From the NCBI RefSeq assembly GCF_001422365.1, contig NZ_LMMT01000040.1, forward strand, positions 480,576-544,575: a stretch of 64,000 nt of DNA, written 5' to 3'. Source of the DNA: Pseudorhodoferax sp. Leaf265. GTDB lineage: Bacteria > Pseudomonadota > Gammaproteobacteria > Burkholderiales > Burkholderiaceae_C. The notes beneath the pieces are model-generated. The model was not told the origin of the DNA, did no database searches, and was given only the letters and a program-made list of their open reading frames with translations. Made by a program: the position numbers and the translations under genes. Positions 1-8,806 of the stretch are shown here, one piece after another; within the stretch, counting starts at the first letter, position 1; every line of letters starts with the position of its first letter.

Positions 1-394
1 CCAGAAGTACGACCGATGTCGAACTGCGGCTTTGCGGCCGTGGTGTTCGTGCCCTCTAGGATTAATCCATCCAGAACGAACCCGTTCGACGCCTTGAAGC
101 CATTGGATGCGCCTGCATTTGCAGTGATCTTGATGCCCGCTGCAGGCTTGCTATAGGCCAAGCCCGCATCCCTCCAGCCAAGACCCGGCGCGGGCTTGAT
201 CCGCCAATAGTGGTTCAAGTCGATCCCCAGGCCCAGCCAGTCCAGGGTGTTGTTCGCAATCGTGATGCTCTCGTGCAGGATGATCTCGCCCTGCTGGTCC
301 GTCCCAGCAAGGTTGATCGCCACCGCCGCAGCGCGCAGATCCTGCCAGGTCGTGTACGCCTGACCGGTGCCGTAGTGCAAAGCGATAGTTGCCA
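1..394 (-). CDS. Prophage virion protein, N-terminal part (cut by window edge)
   Basis: An open frame starts at an ATG at 394 and runs off the left edge, giving about 131 residues without a stop. It begins MATIALHYGTG and contains a Gly/Asn-rich stretch (SNGFKASNGFVLDGLILEG) of the kind found in beta-helical phage tail or fibre proteins. It starts 5 bases after the stop of the large virion gene, in the same late operon. The family is not recognised; a tail-associated role is inferred from position only. Confidence 0.6.
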
Positions 395-398
395 TTCC

Positions 399-3218
399 TT
401 AGACCTCTGCCAGCGGATTGGGGAAGCCCATCGGAACGATGCGAGACCGGCAGTTGCGCGACATCCTGCCGAACTCCGTCGTCGATTCATTGGACCAGGC
501 GGTGCGTTCGGCGTAGTACGCCGCGAAACGATCCCTGGCTGCTGCTACGTTGGCCTTCGGATAGTCCGCAGCGAAGCCGGCAACCAGGCGCAGCGCCGGC
601 CACGCAGCGCGGTTGTGCTCGGGCGGATCCCAGTCAGTGATGCGGAAGGCCCCATTCTGGGTTTTCAGGAAGCCTGCATCCAGGTTGTTCAGCGACATGA
701 CGGCCGGGACGCCATACCAATCCGCAGGCAGATCAGCAACGGTGGGCGTGCCCGTCGTCTTGTCGGCAGAGCAGATCATGTGGCCTGAGTTTGTGCCGGT
801 GTCGTTGGTGTCGTCGTTCGGATCGCCTGCGAAGACGTAGCCTGTCCACTTTGCATCCGTTCCCATCACCCAGTCGATGCTGCCGGTGTCCAGCATGTGC
901 AGCGTGGCCGCCAAGCCGTTGGCGCAGCCGGGGGACTTGGCTTTCATCTTGTCCCACATGCCAGATGTCTTCATCACAAACGCGATGAGGCCCATGTAGT
1001 AAGCCTTGTTGCCGCCAACCTCGACGCCACCGTTGACATTGGCCCCCACCTTCATTGGCTGGCCGAATCGTTTGACTCCCTGCATGTAGAGCGTCTGCTC
1101 ATTGGCGACCATGGCTGGTTGCCAGATATTCGAACCGATCAGCTGCAGCTCCGTCTGGAAGCGGTTCTCCACCGAGCTCATGGAGTGCAGCAAAGGATGC
1201 TCACCGGCTGCAAGCCACGTGCATAGGTGCGCCTGGAAGCGCCAAGCTCCTTGACGAGTGCCAAAGTGACCTTCGGTTTCCCCGGCCGGGTTGGCCGATG
1301 CGCCAGAGTAGCCGAGCGTCGACATCCAGTGCGTGTCCCAGTGGAAGCGCTGCAGGATGGCGAAGCGGATGTCCTTGAACGCCAGCAGGCCAATGCCCGC
1401 ATGCGTGTAGCCATGGTGAATCCCTTCTGGCTGCTGCCAGCTGTAGGGATGACGTCCGGCATAGTCGACGGCTTGGTACTTTGCGTCCGCAATCTTGCAC
1501 ATCTCGATTTGCTTGTCGAGCGCCTTGTTGCCAGAGCCGTAGTGGGCAGCCTTGAGGCTCCAGGCCCCGGCGATGCCGTCGCTTTTCGGAATACTGCCCA
1601 GAAACCGATCCTTTACGAAGGCGCGCGATAGGTTTGCATACCCCTTGCAGAACTCCCACGCGATTGTTCGATTCGGCACGGCGCCTTCCGTGCGCACGCC
1701 CTCCCGATCTGACAAGAACAGGGCCACCTGATGCGGGATGGCCGCGCGGTCAAATCGCTGGCCGCCAGGCCCAGGGTAGATGTCGTGACCATTGCGCCAG
1801 CCTGGCACGTAGCGATAGCCGATTGCCCACCCACGATAGTCGCCGACGTTGTTCGGATCGGATGACTGCGGATCAGCCGGTGTCATGTGAGTTTGCACGC
1901 CACGGCTTCGCGGGTATTCAGTCATCACCCACGGGAAATTCATGCCGAGCATTTGGTCGGCATAACGAGCGTATTGATAGTCTGCAGGATTCGTCGTGGA
2001 GTAGTACCGCGCCTGCGGGATCAGGACATCGCTTGCGAAGCCGTTCATCAGCACGCCAGGCATGTCAGCCGGCATCTCGCTTTCCCACCATATCGGCTGC
2101 GCGATGTTCCAGAACGGCTCAACCACAACGCCAGCATCGCCCCAGGCCGGCCCCGTGCCGTCCGGAACGGCGGGCGGCGTGACGACGGTAAGCGCGGCTT
2201 TCCCGCCGGTCGCCGGGTCGTAGAACTGGTTCTGGACCGCTGTCCGGTCGTTGATCGGCCGCCCCTGTGGGTATGCGCCAGTCCGGTCGTACCAGTCGCT
2301 CCTACCCTCTTCAACCCCCTGCGCATTGAGGTAACGAAGACGAAAGTTGAGCGGGATGGTTGAGTGGCGTGGGTTCTCCTTGTTGTAGACGATGGTGCCG
2401 CCGCTTTGTGGGCCAGTGCCCATGGCAGGGAACGTGCTCCAGTCTCCAGGCAGGCCGTCGTCTACCGGTCGAGCGCTGACCCAAATCGTTTCGTACGGAC
2501 GAGTGCCCGACCGGCCGCAGCTAGCGTCGTGCCGAAACAGTTGCGGGTAAAACCAGTGGGCCTCGCCGTCGGGTCCGTCGAGACGCATACCGCGAGAAGT
2601 GTTCCACCATGCCACGTCGCCGATCTGCGACCCCAGAAACTGGTGGGACAGCGACACGTCCTTCTGGCGTTCGGTGAAGTCAACTCGATCCACCTCAGAC
2701 CAAACGCCGCCGCTATACGACTCCAGGACGGCAGTCTTAGGCGTACGCGCATGCCACTCGGGCGCCGCAGGGCCCAGCCCGCTTGCCAAAGTTTGTGGCG
2801 GGAGCACCGTTGCAGAGATGGATTCGCCACTAGTCGCCGTTGGGTTCGCGGACAACACAAAATCAGCGCCAGACCCCGGCAAACCAAGAGTGCCCTGCAG
2901 CCACCTGCTCCCATCGGTGTTCGTGATGCGAATTGCGGCCACCCCGGCCGACAGGTCCGCGGCAAGCTTCACGCGCGCATTTCTTGTCGACCCAAAGTTC
3001 GAAATGAATGCGCCATCGGTACTGATCGCGCCAGACAGATCCAGGTCGCGGAACACTTGACGAGTCGCATTCGATGCGTTGAATGGATCGCCGGCATCGG
3101 CTCGTGCGCACACCATCTTGCGGGAGCTGCCGAGGCTCAGCGCCAGCAATTCGCACCAGAGTGTTTTTGAAGTAGCGCCGTTGAGTGCGGCGGTCGTCGT
3201 GGAATCGAACATCAGCAT
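399..3218 (-). CDS. Large prophage virion-associated protein, 939 aa, function unknown
   Basis: The 939-residue product begins MLMFDSTTTAALNGATSK and is rich in Gly, Trp, Asp and Asn with many short aromatic motifs. No transmembrane segment, signal peptide or recognisable catalytic motif was seen. It lies downstream of the capsid block and 2 bases after the 193-residue structural gene, so it is probably a component of the head-tail junction, tail or host-adsorption apparatus. I do not recognise the family. No coiled coil of tape-measure type is apparent. Confidence 0.65.
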   Translation of the reverse strand: MLMFDSTTTAALNGATSKTLWCELLALSLGSSRKMVCARADAGDPFNASNATRQVFRDLDLSGAISTDGAFISNFGSTRNARVKLAADLSAGVAAIRITNTDGSRWLQGTLGLPGSGADFVLSANPTATSGESISATVLPPQTLASGLGPAAPEWHARTPKTAVLESYSGGVWSEVDRVDFTERQKDVSLSHQFLGSQIGDVAWWNTSRGMRLDGPDGEAHWFYPQLFRHDASCGRSGTRPYETIWVSARPVDDGLPGDWSTFPAMGTGPQSGGTIVYNKENPRHSTIPLNFRLRYLNAQGVEEGRSDWYDRTGAYPQGRPINDRTAVQNQFYDPATGGKAALTVVTPPAVPDGTGPAWGDAGVVVEPFWNIAQPIWWESEMPADMPGVLMNGFASDVLIPQARYYSTTNPADYQYARYADQMLGMNFPWVMTEYPRSRGVQTHMTPADPQSSDPNNVGDYRGWAIGYRYVPGWRNGHDIYPGPGGQRFDRAAIPHQVALFLSDREGVRTEGAVPNRTIAWEFCKGYANLSRAFVKDRFLGSIPKSDGIAGAWSLKAAHYGSGNKALDKQIEMCKIADAKYQAVDYAGRHPYSWQQPEGIHHGYTHAGIGLLAFKDIRFAILQRFHWDTHWMSTLGYSGASANPAGETEGHFGTRQGAWRFQAHLCTWLAAGEHPLLHSMSSVENRFQTELQLIGSNIWQPAMVANEQTLYMQGVKRFGQPMKVGANVNGGVEVGGNKAYYMGLIAFVMKTSGMWDKMKAKSPGCANGLAATLHMLDTGSIDWVMGTDAKWTGYVFAGDPNDDTNDTGTNSGHMICSADKTTGTPTVADLPADWYGVPAVMSLNNLDAGFLKTQNGAFRITDWDPPEHNRAAWPALRLVAGFAADYPKANVAAARDRFAAYYAERTAWSNESTTEFGRMSRNCRSRIVPMGFPNPLAEV

Positions 3219-3220
3219 GC

Positions 3221-3802
3221 TCAGCCCCCCACGTAGCGCGTCAGGTAGAACTCATTCGCCGCCGCGCCTGGCATCAACAGGATCCACTGGCCCTTGAGCG
3301 TGACGCTCAGCGAGGAGATCGAAACGCCGCCGTGGAACAGCGTGACGCCAGCGCCAGATTGCACCGTGAGCGTGCCAGCGTCGTGCCGAAGCAGCTGCGC
3401 GCTGAAGCCGATCAGTCCCGCATCAATGCGGTAGCTGGCCGCCCCAGAGACGGGGATGATGGTCCCCGCGTCGGACTGCGCGGCGACGGAACTCCCTGTT
3501 CGGATGGGTTGCACTGTGACCTCCGGACTGATGGGCGGGTTGAATACGCCCGTCGACGGGTCGTAAGTGACAGGGAACTGGCCCGGCATCGAGTAGTTGC
3601 TGGACCCGCTCACCGCGGTGAGAGCGAGCTTGGCTGGGACCGAATAGGGCCCGAAGTCCTGGGTGTTGGCGGTCACCGTCGTGGTGCCGGCCGGCGCGCC
3701 GTAGGAGGCGGCCACAGTGGCCACGCCGGCAGTGCTAACGCGTAGCACCTCCCCGACGGCTAGCACCACGTCTGCGTGGGCGCCTGCGCTCAGAATCGGC
3801 AT
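3221..3802 (-). CDS. Prophage structural protein, 193 aa
   Basis: The product begins MPILSAGAHADVVLAVGEVL and is rich in Val, Thr, Ser, Ala and Gly with regularly alternating hydrophobic residues, as in beta-sandwich virion proteins. The phrase TTTVTANTQDFGPYSVPAKL resembles Ig-like or tail-decoration folds, but no family can be named. It sits between the small head-completion-like gene and the 939-residue virion gene in the late operon. Confidence 0.6.
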   Translation of the reverse strand: MPILSAGAHADVVLAVGEVLRVSTAGVATVAASYGAPAGTTTVTANTQDFGPYSVPAKLALTAVSGSSNYSMPGQFPVTYDPSTGVFNPPISPEVTVQPIRTGSSVAAQSDAGTIIPVSGAASYRIDAGLIGFSAQLLRHDAGTLTVQSGAGVTLFHGGVSISSLSVTLKGQWILLMPGAAANEFYLTRYVGG

Positions 3803-3820
3803 TAAGTTCTCCGGCGGCCG

Positions 3821-4189
3821 TCAACAAACGACCATGAATAGGGTGTTAGACGCGGGATCTGGACCGATGAGGCCCGCGACGGTGCCCGCGGTGTCCAGGC
3901 TGGCCAGCGAGCGACGCAGCTGCGTCATCGCGTCGTCCTGGTTCTTGAACGAGCGGGACGCGCCGGATGGCGCTCCTTGGGACTGGATGCGGCGCGGTGC
4001 GCCGGCCGAGGCAATGAGCGCGACGGCGTAGGTCTGCACTAGCAGACGCTTCTGCTCGCTGTAGCCGGCATCGACCATGGCCTGCTCTGCCGCGGCCACC
4101 TGGGCAACCGCGGCATCGACGATGAAGGACGGCACGCTGACGCCAAGCGCCTGATCCAGGTACTGCTGCGCCTGCGTGCTCGTGATCAC
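3821..4189 (-). CDS. Small prophage protein, probable head-completion/adaptor type
   Basis: The 122-residue product starts at a GTG (4189) that overlaps the stop of the upstream gene as GTGA, a translational-coupling arrangement; in-frame sequence further upstream reads as a shadow of the neighbour. It is mostly helical with an Ala-rich middle and a short C-terminal tail ending FMVVC. Its place just after the capsid genes suggests a head-tail connector or adaptor, inferred from synteny alone. Confidence 0.5.
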   Translation of the reverse strand: MITSTQAQQYLDQALGVSVPSFIVDAAVAQVAAAEQAMVDAGYSEQKRLLVQTYAVALIASAGAPRRIQSQGAPSGASRSFKNQDDAMTQLRRSLASLDTAGTVAGLIGPDPASNTLFMVVC

Positions 4190-4683
4190 TTCTTGCCCTT
4201 GGCCTTTGCCTCGGATGCGGCGCGCTCGGTGGCGGCCTGCTGCTCGGCCTCCTTGAGTGCGGCGGCCGCCTTGCCCTCGTCGCTCTCGGCCTCGTCGAGC
4301 TTGGTCTGAAGGGATGCGGCTCGCGCTTCCGATGCATCCAGTTTGGCGCGGAGGTCGGCCGCCCCTGCGGTGGCTGCGTCCAACTCGGCCTGCAGCTCGG
4401 CCAGTTCCAGAGCGTGGGCTTCTTCGGCGCGGCGAATCGCCTCCTGCGCCTGGGCGCGGAAGTGCTCGACGGCACGGATGGCCTGGTCGTTCTCCGACTC
4501 CAGCGGGCGATTCACGCCATCGCCAGCGACGGGCTCGACGAACTCGACGGTGGCGTCGGCACCCTCCGGGGCGGGGGTGCACTTGCCCACAGCCCAGGTC
4601 GGCACGCTGGGCATCTCCACAACGTCGCCGACCTTGGCGCCGGCCGGCCAGGGCGCCTTGAGCGCCTTGATCTCGTACAGCAT
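4186..4683 (-). CDS. Prophage protein with C-terminal coiled coil, 165 aa
   Basis: The ATG at 4683 is preceded by AAGGACGG. The N-terminal ~60 residues form a small globular part (MLYEIKALKAPWPAG...). The rest, from about residue 65 to 165, is an Ala/Glu/Lys/Arg-rich heptad pattern predicting a long coiled coil with a basic end (KAKGKK). It lies directly after the major capsid gene. The function is unknown; a head-assembly accessory role is possible. Confidence 0.6.
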   Translation of the reverse strand: MLYEIKALKAPWPAGAKVGDVVEMPSVPTWAVGKCTPAPEGADATVEFVEPVAGDGVNRPLESENDQAIRAVEHFRAQAQEAIRRAEEAHALELAELQAELDAATAGAADLRAKLDASEARAASLQTKLDEAESDEGKAAAALKEAEQQAATERAASEAKAKGKK

Positions 4684-4694
4684 GGCGCCCGTCC

Positions 4695-5693
4695 TTAGGC
4701 CTTGGTGCCGTGGATGAAGGCCGACTGGCCGGCATAGTCGCTGCGGAACTGCGGAGCAGCCGCGGCGATCACGCCGAACACGTAGTCGTCTTCCGGCTCG
4801 ATGCGGGTCTTGGGCCGCGTGGCCAGCGGCATCGCGGACAGGATGCCGCCCCACTCGCCCGCGTCCAGGTCGACGATGCCGATGACCTCGTTGATCGGCA
4901 GCGAGGAGGCCGGGATGATCTCTTTCAGCTGGCCGATGGTCTTCAGGCGGGTCAGGATCGTGCCGGGGTAGTTGGCCGCGTAGTCGGTCGTGTCAGCGGC
5001 GGTGTAGTCGCCCTGGTTCACGAACAGCGTGATCTGGCCGTATTGGTTGTCACCCATGGCCTGGGCGATGGCCGCCTTCACGACCGACAGCCACTGCGCA
5101 CCCGTGGCCGACGCCAGGTCGAAGCCGTGGACGAAGGTGTTGCGCGCCGGCAGGTTGCGCAGGCCGTAGATGGTGTTGCCGCCGACGTTGATCGAGGACA
5201 GGCCGTTCAGGACCATGTCTTCCATCTTCTCGGCGATCTTCCGCTGGTTGTTGCCGATGGCCGTGGTGTCCAGCATGCTGCCGCCCTTGCGCATGACCTC
5301 CATCTGACGCCAGCCCAGACGCGAGTTGGACGTGAGAATCGGCACGGGCGTGCCGGCGTAGTCCAGCGCAGGCGCATCGGCCTTGGCAGCATTGCGGCCG
5401 TCCATCGACACCAGCACCTCGCCGCTGTCGCCGACGCGCGGGTAGAAGTTCACCAGGTCGGCGATGCTGACCGGGATGGTGTTGGCTTGGGCCAGGCGGT
5501 TGAAGATCGGCAGGCGGGTGCGCGCCAGCAGCTGCGCGCGCGTGTCGATGCGACGCCACGCGTCCAGCGGGATCGCGAGCGAGTTGCCCTCGATCACGCC
5601 AGCCGAGTTGGCGGCCATGGCGGCCGCGCGCTCGTTGAAGGCGGCGCGCGCGGCCATGATCGTGGCCGTTTGGGTCTGGGTGAACTTCAGCAT
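4695..5693 (-). CDS. Major capsid protein (HK97/encapsulin-like fold)
   Basis: The 332-residue product fits the usual length of the compact HK97-fold capsid proteins of siphophages. The region around RLGWRQMEVMRKGG looks like the start of the long spine-helix segment, and the C-terminal part (EPEDDYVFGVIAAAAPQFRSDY) resembles the P- and A-domain strands of this family. The gene follows the cement protein by 1 base and the protease-scaffold gene, the classical order protease-cement-capsid. The product would form the icosahedral shell. Recognition rests on sequence character and synteny. Confidence 0.8.
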   Translation of the reverse strand: MLKFTQTQTATIMAARAAFNERAAAMAANSAGVIEGNSLAIPLDAWRRIDTRAQLLARTRLPIFNRLAQANTIPVSIADLVNFYPRVGDSGEVLVSMDGRNAAKADAPALDYAGTPVPILTSNSRLGWRQMEVMRKGGSMLDTTAIGNNQRKIAEKMEDMVLNGLSSINVGGNTIYGLRNLPARNTFVHGFDLASATGAQWLSVVKAAIAQAMGDNQYGQITLFVNQGDYTAADTTDYAANYPGTILTRLKTIGQLKEIIPASSLPINEVIGIVDLDAGEWGGILSAMPLATRPKTRIEPEDDYVFGVIAAAAPQFRSDYAGQSAFIHGTKA

Positions 5694-5694
5694 G

Positions 5695-6153
5695 TCAGGC
5701 CTTGGTGTAGAAGTTGGCGATGACCACGTCGGCCAGCTCGCCAGCGATGACGGTCTTGCCCCCCTGGTCGTAGTGGGCGACGACGATGCCGCCGGACGCA
5801 GCGGCGGTCAGGCGGCCGGCAGCACCGACCGTCAGCTCTTGACCGGTGGTGTAGGTGCCGGCAGCCAAGGCGACGGCGAACTCGTCGTCGGGCTTGGGCA
5901 GGTAGGCGATGCCCGTTTCGCCCGAGGCGTAGGGCGTCATCAGGGGATCGGTGTTCGTGCCGACACCTTGCGTGCTGTAGAAGTCGCGGTCACCCAGGAT
6001 GGCCAGACGGCCACCGCTGGCGGAGGTTGCCTGCGTCAGCTGGGTGGCGCCGATCTGGACGAAGGTGCCGGGCAGCAGTGCGCCCGAGACGGTCTTGTCG
6101 GAGATGGTGCGGGGGCGCGGGACGCCGCTGCCGCTGCGGAAGATGCGGTTCAT
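5695..6153 (-). CDS. Capsid decoration/cement protein
   Basis: The 152-residue, Gly/Thr/Ala-rich product (MNRIFRSGSGVPRPRTISDK) shows the alternating beta-strand pattern of head-decoration proteins that stabilise the shell (lambda gpD-like or DUF2190-like). It lies between the maturation protease and the major capsid gene. The exact family is not certain; the role follows from gene order and composition. Confidence 0.65.
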   Translation of the reverse strand: MNRIFRSGSGVPRPRTISDKTVSGALLPGTFVQIGATQLTQATSASGGRLAILGDRDFYSTQGVGTNTDPLMTPYASGETGIAYLPKPDDEFAVALAAGTYTTGQELTVGAAGRLTAAASGGIVVAHYDQGGKTVIAGELADVVIANFYTKA

Positions 6154-6165
6154 GGATCGTGCTCC

Positions 6166-7458
6166 TTACAGCGCGTTGAGGTCGTAGCCTTCGAACTCGG
6201 CGGCGGCGTTCGTGGCAGTGGTCGTGCCGACAACGACAGGCGCGGCCTTGGCGTTGGCCTTGAGCTCCTTGCAGCGCTCCAGGCCCATGGCCTTGAAGTC
6301 CTCGGGCTTGAGCGAGGTGTTGGCGGCCAGCTCGGTCGCCAGGGCTGTCAGCTCTGCGTCCTTCGTGGCGTTGGCCGCAAGCTCCAGGGCGGCGAGTTTG
6401 CTGTTCGTGGCCGTGAGCGCGTCCTGGTGCGGCTTGGCCACGAGCGAGTTGTAGGCGGTCAGCAGCTGGGGGTCGTCCAGGCCTGCCGTGTGGATGCCTG
6501 CTGCATTCAGCGCGGCGAGGATTTGTTCTTTCACTGGATCGTCCTTTTGCGTGTTGGTGACGGGCTCGTACTCGACCTTTCGAGTGACCTCGACGGGGTC
6601 AGAAATAAATGCTACGGAGCCGTCAGAACCGACCGCATAGTCCTGGCGGAACAGCTTGTCGGTGGAGTAGTCGGCCCACACCACGTAGCGCTGGAACACC
6701 TCGCGGGGGTAGGCGTCCTTGGGCAACAGCAGGCGGATGCCATCGACGATCTGGTCGAACGAGACGTCGCCGCCATTCGTGATCAGCTTGCGAATCAGCC
6801 CCATGAGGCCGGCGTGGCGCTTGTCCTCGGGGCCAGCGTTGACCGTGACGGTCTCGACCTCCTCTGGCTGGCCGGCGCTGTTCAGGAACATGCCAACACC
6901 CTCCTGAGGCGTGCCCGCGCCCTGCTCGTTCAGCAGAATGGCCAGGTGGTCGTAGCGCAGGTTCGTGGCGATCGTGTCGTAGGCCTTGCCGTGGCTTTCG
7001 CCGTTGGCCTTGATCTCGTCCAGCATCAAACCGGTGGACACGTGGATCGGCTCGGAATTGGTTCCGGCGATGGCCGCGTCCAGGCGCTCGATCAGCTTTG
7101 CCCCGTCGGGGTGCGCGCGGGCCTGCGCCTCGTTCACGACCACGTCGACCAGCGTGCGGCCGGCGGCGTGGCGCGCGTTGCGCACATAGCTGCCAATCCA
7201 TGCGTTGGCCAGGGCCTCGCCGTTGAGCGCGCTGATGTGCTGGCCCGCCGCGTTCTTCGGATGGCCGGCCGGTGCCGGCTTGCCCTCCAACGTGAGAGCG
7301 CCGGCCGCCAGCTGATCAGCCGGGTACAGGCGGCGGTTCATGACAATGTCGTCGACGGCGCCGCACACGTCTCGGATCGTGTAGATCGATCCTTCCTTGC
7401 TGACGTTGGCAGCGTTGACGGCCGAGAGGATGTGGACGCGTTTGGACATGCGAGCCAT
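6166..7458 (-). CDS. Prohead protease fused to scaffold-like tail (DUF2213-type)
   Basis: In this 430-residue protein the N-terminal ~210 residues resemble the DUF2213 capsid-maturation protease group, with an early GHP motif (PAPAGHPKNAAG, about residues 61-72) and VDVVVNEAQARAH. The C-terminal third, from about residue 300, is an Ala/Leu/Lys/Glu-rich helical segment typical of a scaffold that is digested during maturation. The order portal, MuF, protease-scaffold, cement, capsid supports the call. The catalytic residues were not assigned with certainty. Confidence 0.75.
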   Translation of the reverse strand: MARMSKRVHILSAVNAANVSKEGSIYTIRDVCGAVDDIVMNRRLYPADQLAAGALTLEGKPAPAGHPKNAAGQHISALNGEALANAWIGSYVRNARHAAGRTLVDVVVNEAQARAHPDGAKLIERLDAAIAGTNSEPIHVSTGLMLDEIKANGESHGKAYDTIATNLRYDHLAILLNEQGAGTPQEGVGMFLNSAGQPEEVETVTVNAGPEDKRHAGLMGLIRKLITNGGDVSFDQIVDGIRLLLPKDAYPREVFQRYVVWADYSTDKLFRQDYAVGSDGSVAFISDPVEVTRKVEYEPVTNTQKDDPVKEQILAALNAAGIHTAGLDDPQLLTAYNSLVAKPHQDALTATNSKLAALELAANATKDAELTALATELAANTSLKPEDFKAMGLERCKELKANAKAAPVVVGTTTATNAAAEFEGYDLNAL

Positions 7459-7640
7459 GCTAGGGAGGCCACTTACACTGCCGGGATGACGCCGTCACCG
7501 CAGCCCCCCGTGATCCCGGACCACGACGACACCGCCTTCCAGATACTTGGCGCGTACGTGACCAAGGAGAAGCGCTTGGCCGCCGAGCAGGCCGCCGCAG
7601 AGGCTGCGGAGAAGGCTGCGCAGCATCTGCCTCCGACCGA

Positions 7641-8567
7641 CTATTCCGGGTTCGCCCTCTTCCAGGCGGCCAACTCGTTGGCCATCGTGGACTTCAGCTT
7701 CTTCGTCAGGATGGGCTTGCCTTCGGCGTCCAGCAGGCACTCGGTCTGCGCGCAGTGGCACCGGAAGCGGTTGCCGTTCTTGGAGTAGAAGTCCCGCACC
7801 TCATCGGTCGTGTAGACCTTGCCGTTGCGCGACGCATGCCACGCGCGCGTTGTGGGCAGCAGGGCCGACGTCCACAACAGGCCGGTCTTCAGCCCCAGCT
7901 CGGCCTCGGCGTAGTCGGCCTCGGCCTGGCGCGCCTCGCGCAGCGTGTTGGTGATGTCGGTCTGCGCGTAGAGCGCGGCGCGCGCGCGGCCCACGCCCAG
8001 GCGCTCCATGATCTCGGTCCGCACGGCCTTCGGGTTCTTGCCGTCCACCACGGCGCGGCCGATGATCTGGGCCAGCTCGGTCTTCTGAGCGACAGCCAGG
8101 CCCGTCCAGTACTCGTAGCTGCGCACCTGCGCCATGCCCAGGCGGGTTTTGTAAGGCGTGCTGTAGATGATCTGCTCGAGCGACCGGCTGGCCGCGTAGG
8201 AGGCCGACAGGTTGGCCAGGTTGGCAGCGCTCTGCGCTGCGCCGAGCTGCGCGGCCTGTTGGTCGTAGGCGCCCCACCAGAAGCTGTAGGCCGGGTCGCG
8301 GCCGGATGCGATCCAGCGCTCGACGGCCGCCAGCAGTTCGGCCGAGATGGCCTGCATCTGCTCCGGCGTGAGGCCGTACAGCGTGATGTCGCCGACGTCG
8401 TTGGCGGCGTAGATCGGCACGCGCGAGAAGATGGCCAGGACATCCACCTGCAGGCCTCGGAAGCGGGCGTTGATGTCCGCCACCGCACGGTGCAGGATGC
8501 CGGCGGCGCCGGTGCGGTCCCGCGTCGTGCCGGGAACGATCGGGTTCGGCGTGCGGACCGGCGTCAC
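7641..8567 (-). CDS. Phage head morphogenesis protein (Mu gpF/SPP1 gp7-like)
   Basis: The start is taken as the GTG at 8567, which overlaps the stop of the 80-residue gene (GTGA); reading further upstream gives Arg/Pro-rich shadow sequence. The product is 308 residues. The C-terminal half carries the MuF hallmark: QTDITNTLREARQAEAD, then a segment with ARAWHASRNGKVY-like spacing and a closing RFRCHCAQTECL. MuF proteins enter the prohead with the portal and take part in head assembly or DNA ejection. It sits between portal and protease. Confidence 0.8.
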   Translation of the reverse strand: MTPVRTPNPIVPGTTRDRTGAAGILHRAVADINARFRGLQVDVLAIFSRVPIYAANDVGDITLYGLTPEQMQAISAELLAAVERWIASGRDPAYSFWWGAYDQQAAQLGAAQSAANLANLSASYAASRSLEQIIYSTPYKTRLGMAQVRSYEYWTGLAVAQKTELAQIIGRAVVDGKNPKAVRTEIMERLGVGRARAALYAQTDITNTLREARQAEADYAEAELGLKTGLLWTSALLPTTRAWHASRNGKVYTTDEVRDFYSKNGNRFRCHCAQTECLLDAEGKPILTKKLKSTMANELAAWKRANPE

Positions 8568-8806
8568 GCCCAGAACCGCGCCGGCAGGTCGACGCGGACC
8601 GCGCCGGAGACCTGCTCGCGCACGACCTCCGTGCGGTCTTCGTTGAGGAAGAATCTTCCCGCCGCGTCCCTGCAGTAGCGGACGATGTAACCCCGCTCCT
8701 CGTCGGCCGTGAGCACGCCGGTTTGCTCGACACCGTCGAGCAGCACACGCGAGCCTCTGCATCGCGAATTGAACGCAGGGTGCGACTTGTCCCGACTGAT
8801 CCTCAT
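8564..8806 (-). CDS. Small prophage protein between portal and MuF genes
   Basis: The 80-residue product (MRISRDKSHPAFNSRCRG) overlaps the portal gene by 4 bases (ATGA) and the MuF gene by 4 bases. The pattern GVLTADEERGYIVRYCRDAAGRFFLNEDRTEVV suggests a small beta-rich fold. Function unknown; the tight coupling on both sides argues that it is real and expressed with the head genes. Confidence 0.65.
   Translation of the reverse strand: MRISRDKSHPAFNSRCRGSRVLLDGVEQTGVLTADEERGYIVRYCRDAAGRFFLNEDRTEVVREQVSGAVRVDLPARFWA

Noticed and set aside
5464..7788. Long plus-strand open frame (774 codons) opposite the capsid and protease genes
   Set aside because: It is antisense to well-supported head genes, is rich in Arg, Gly, Val and Asp as expected from GC-rich reverse reading, and has no family resemblance.
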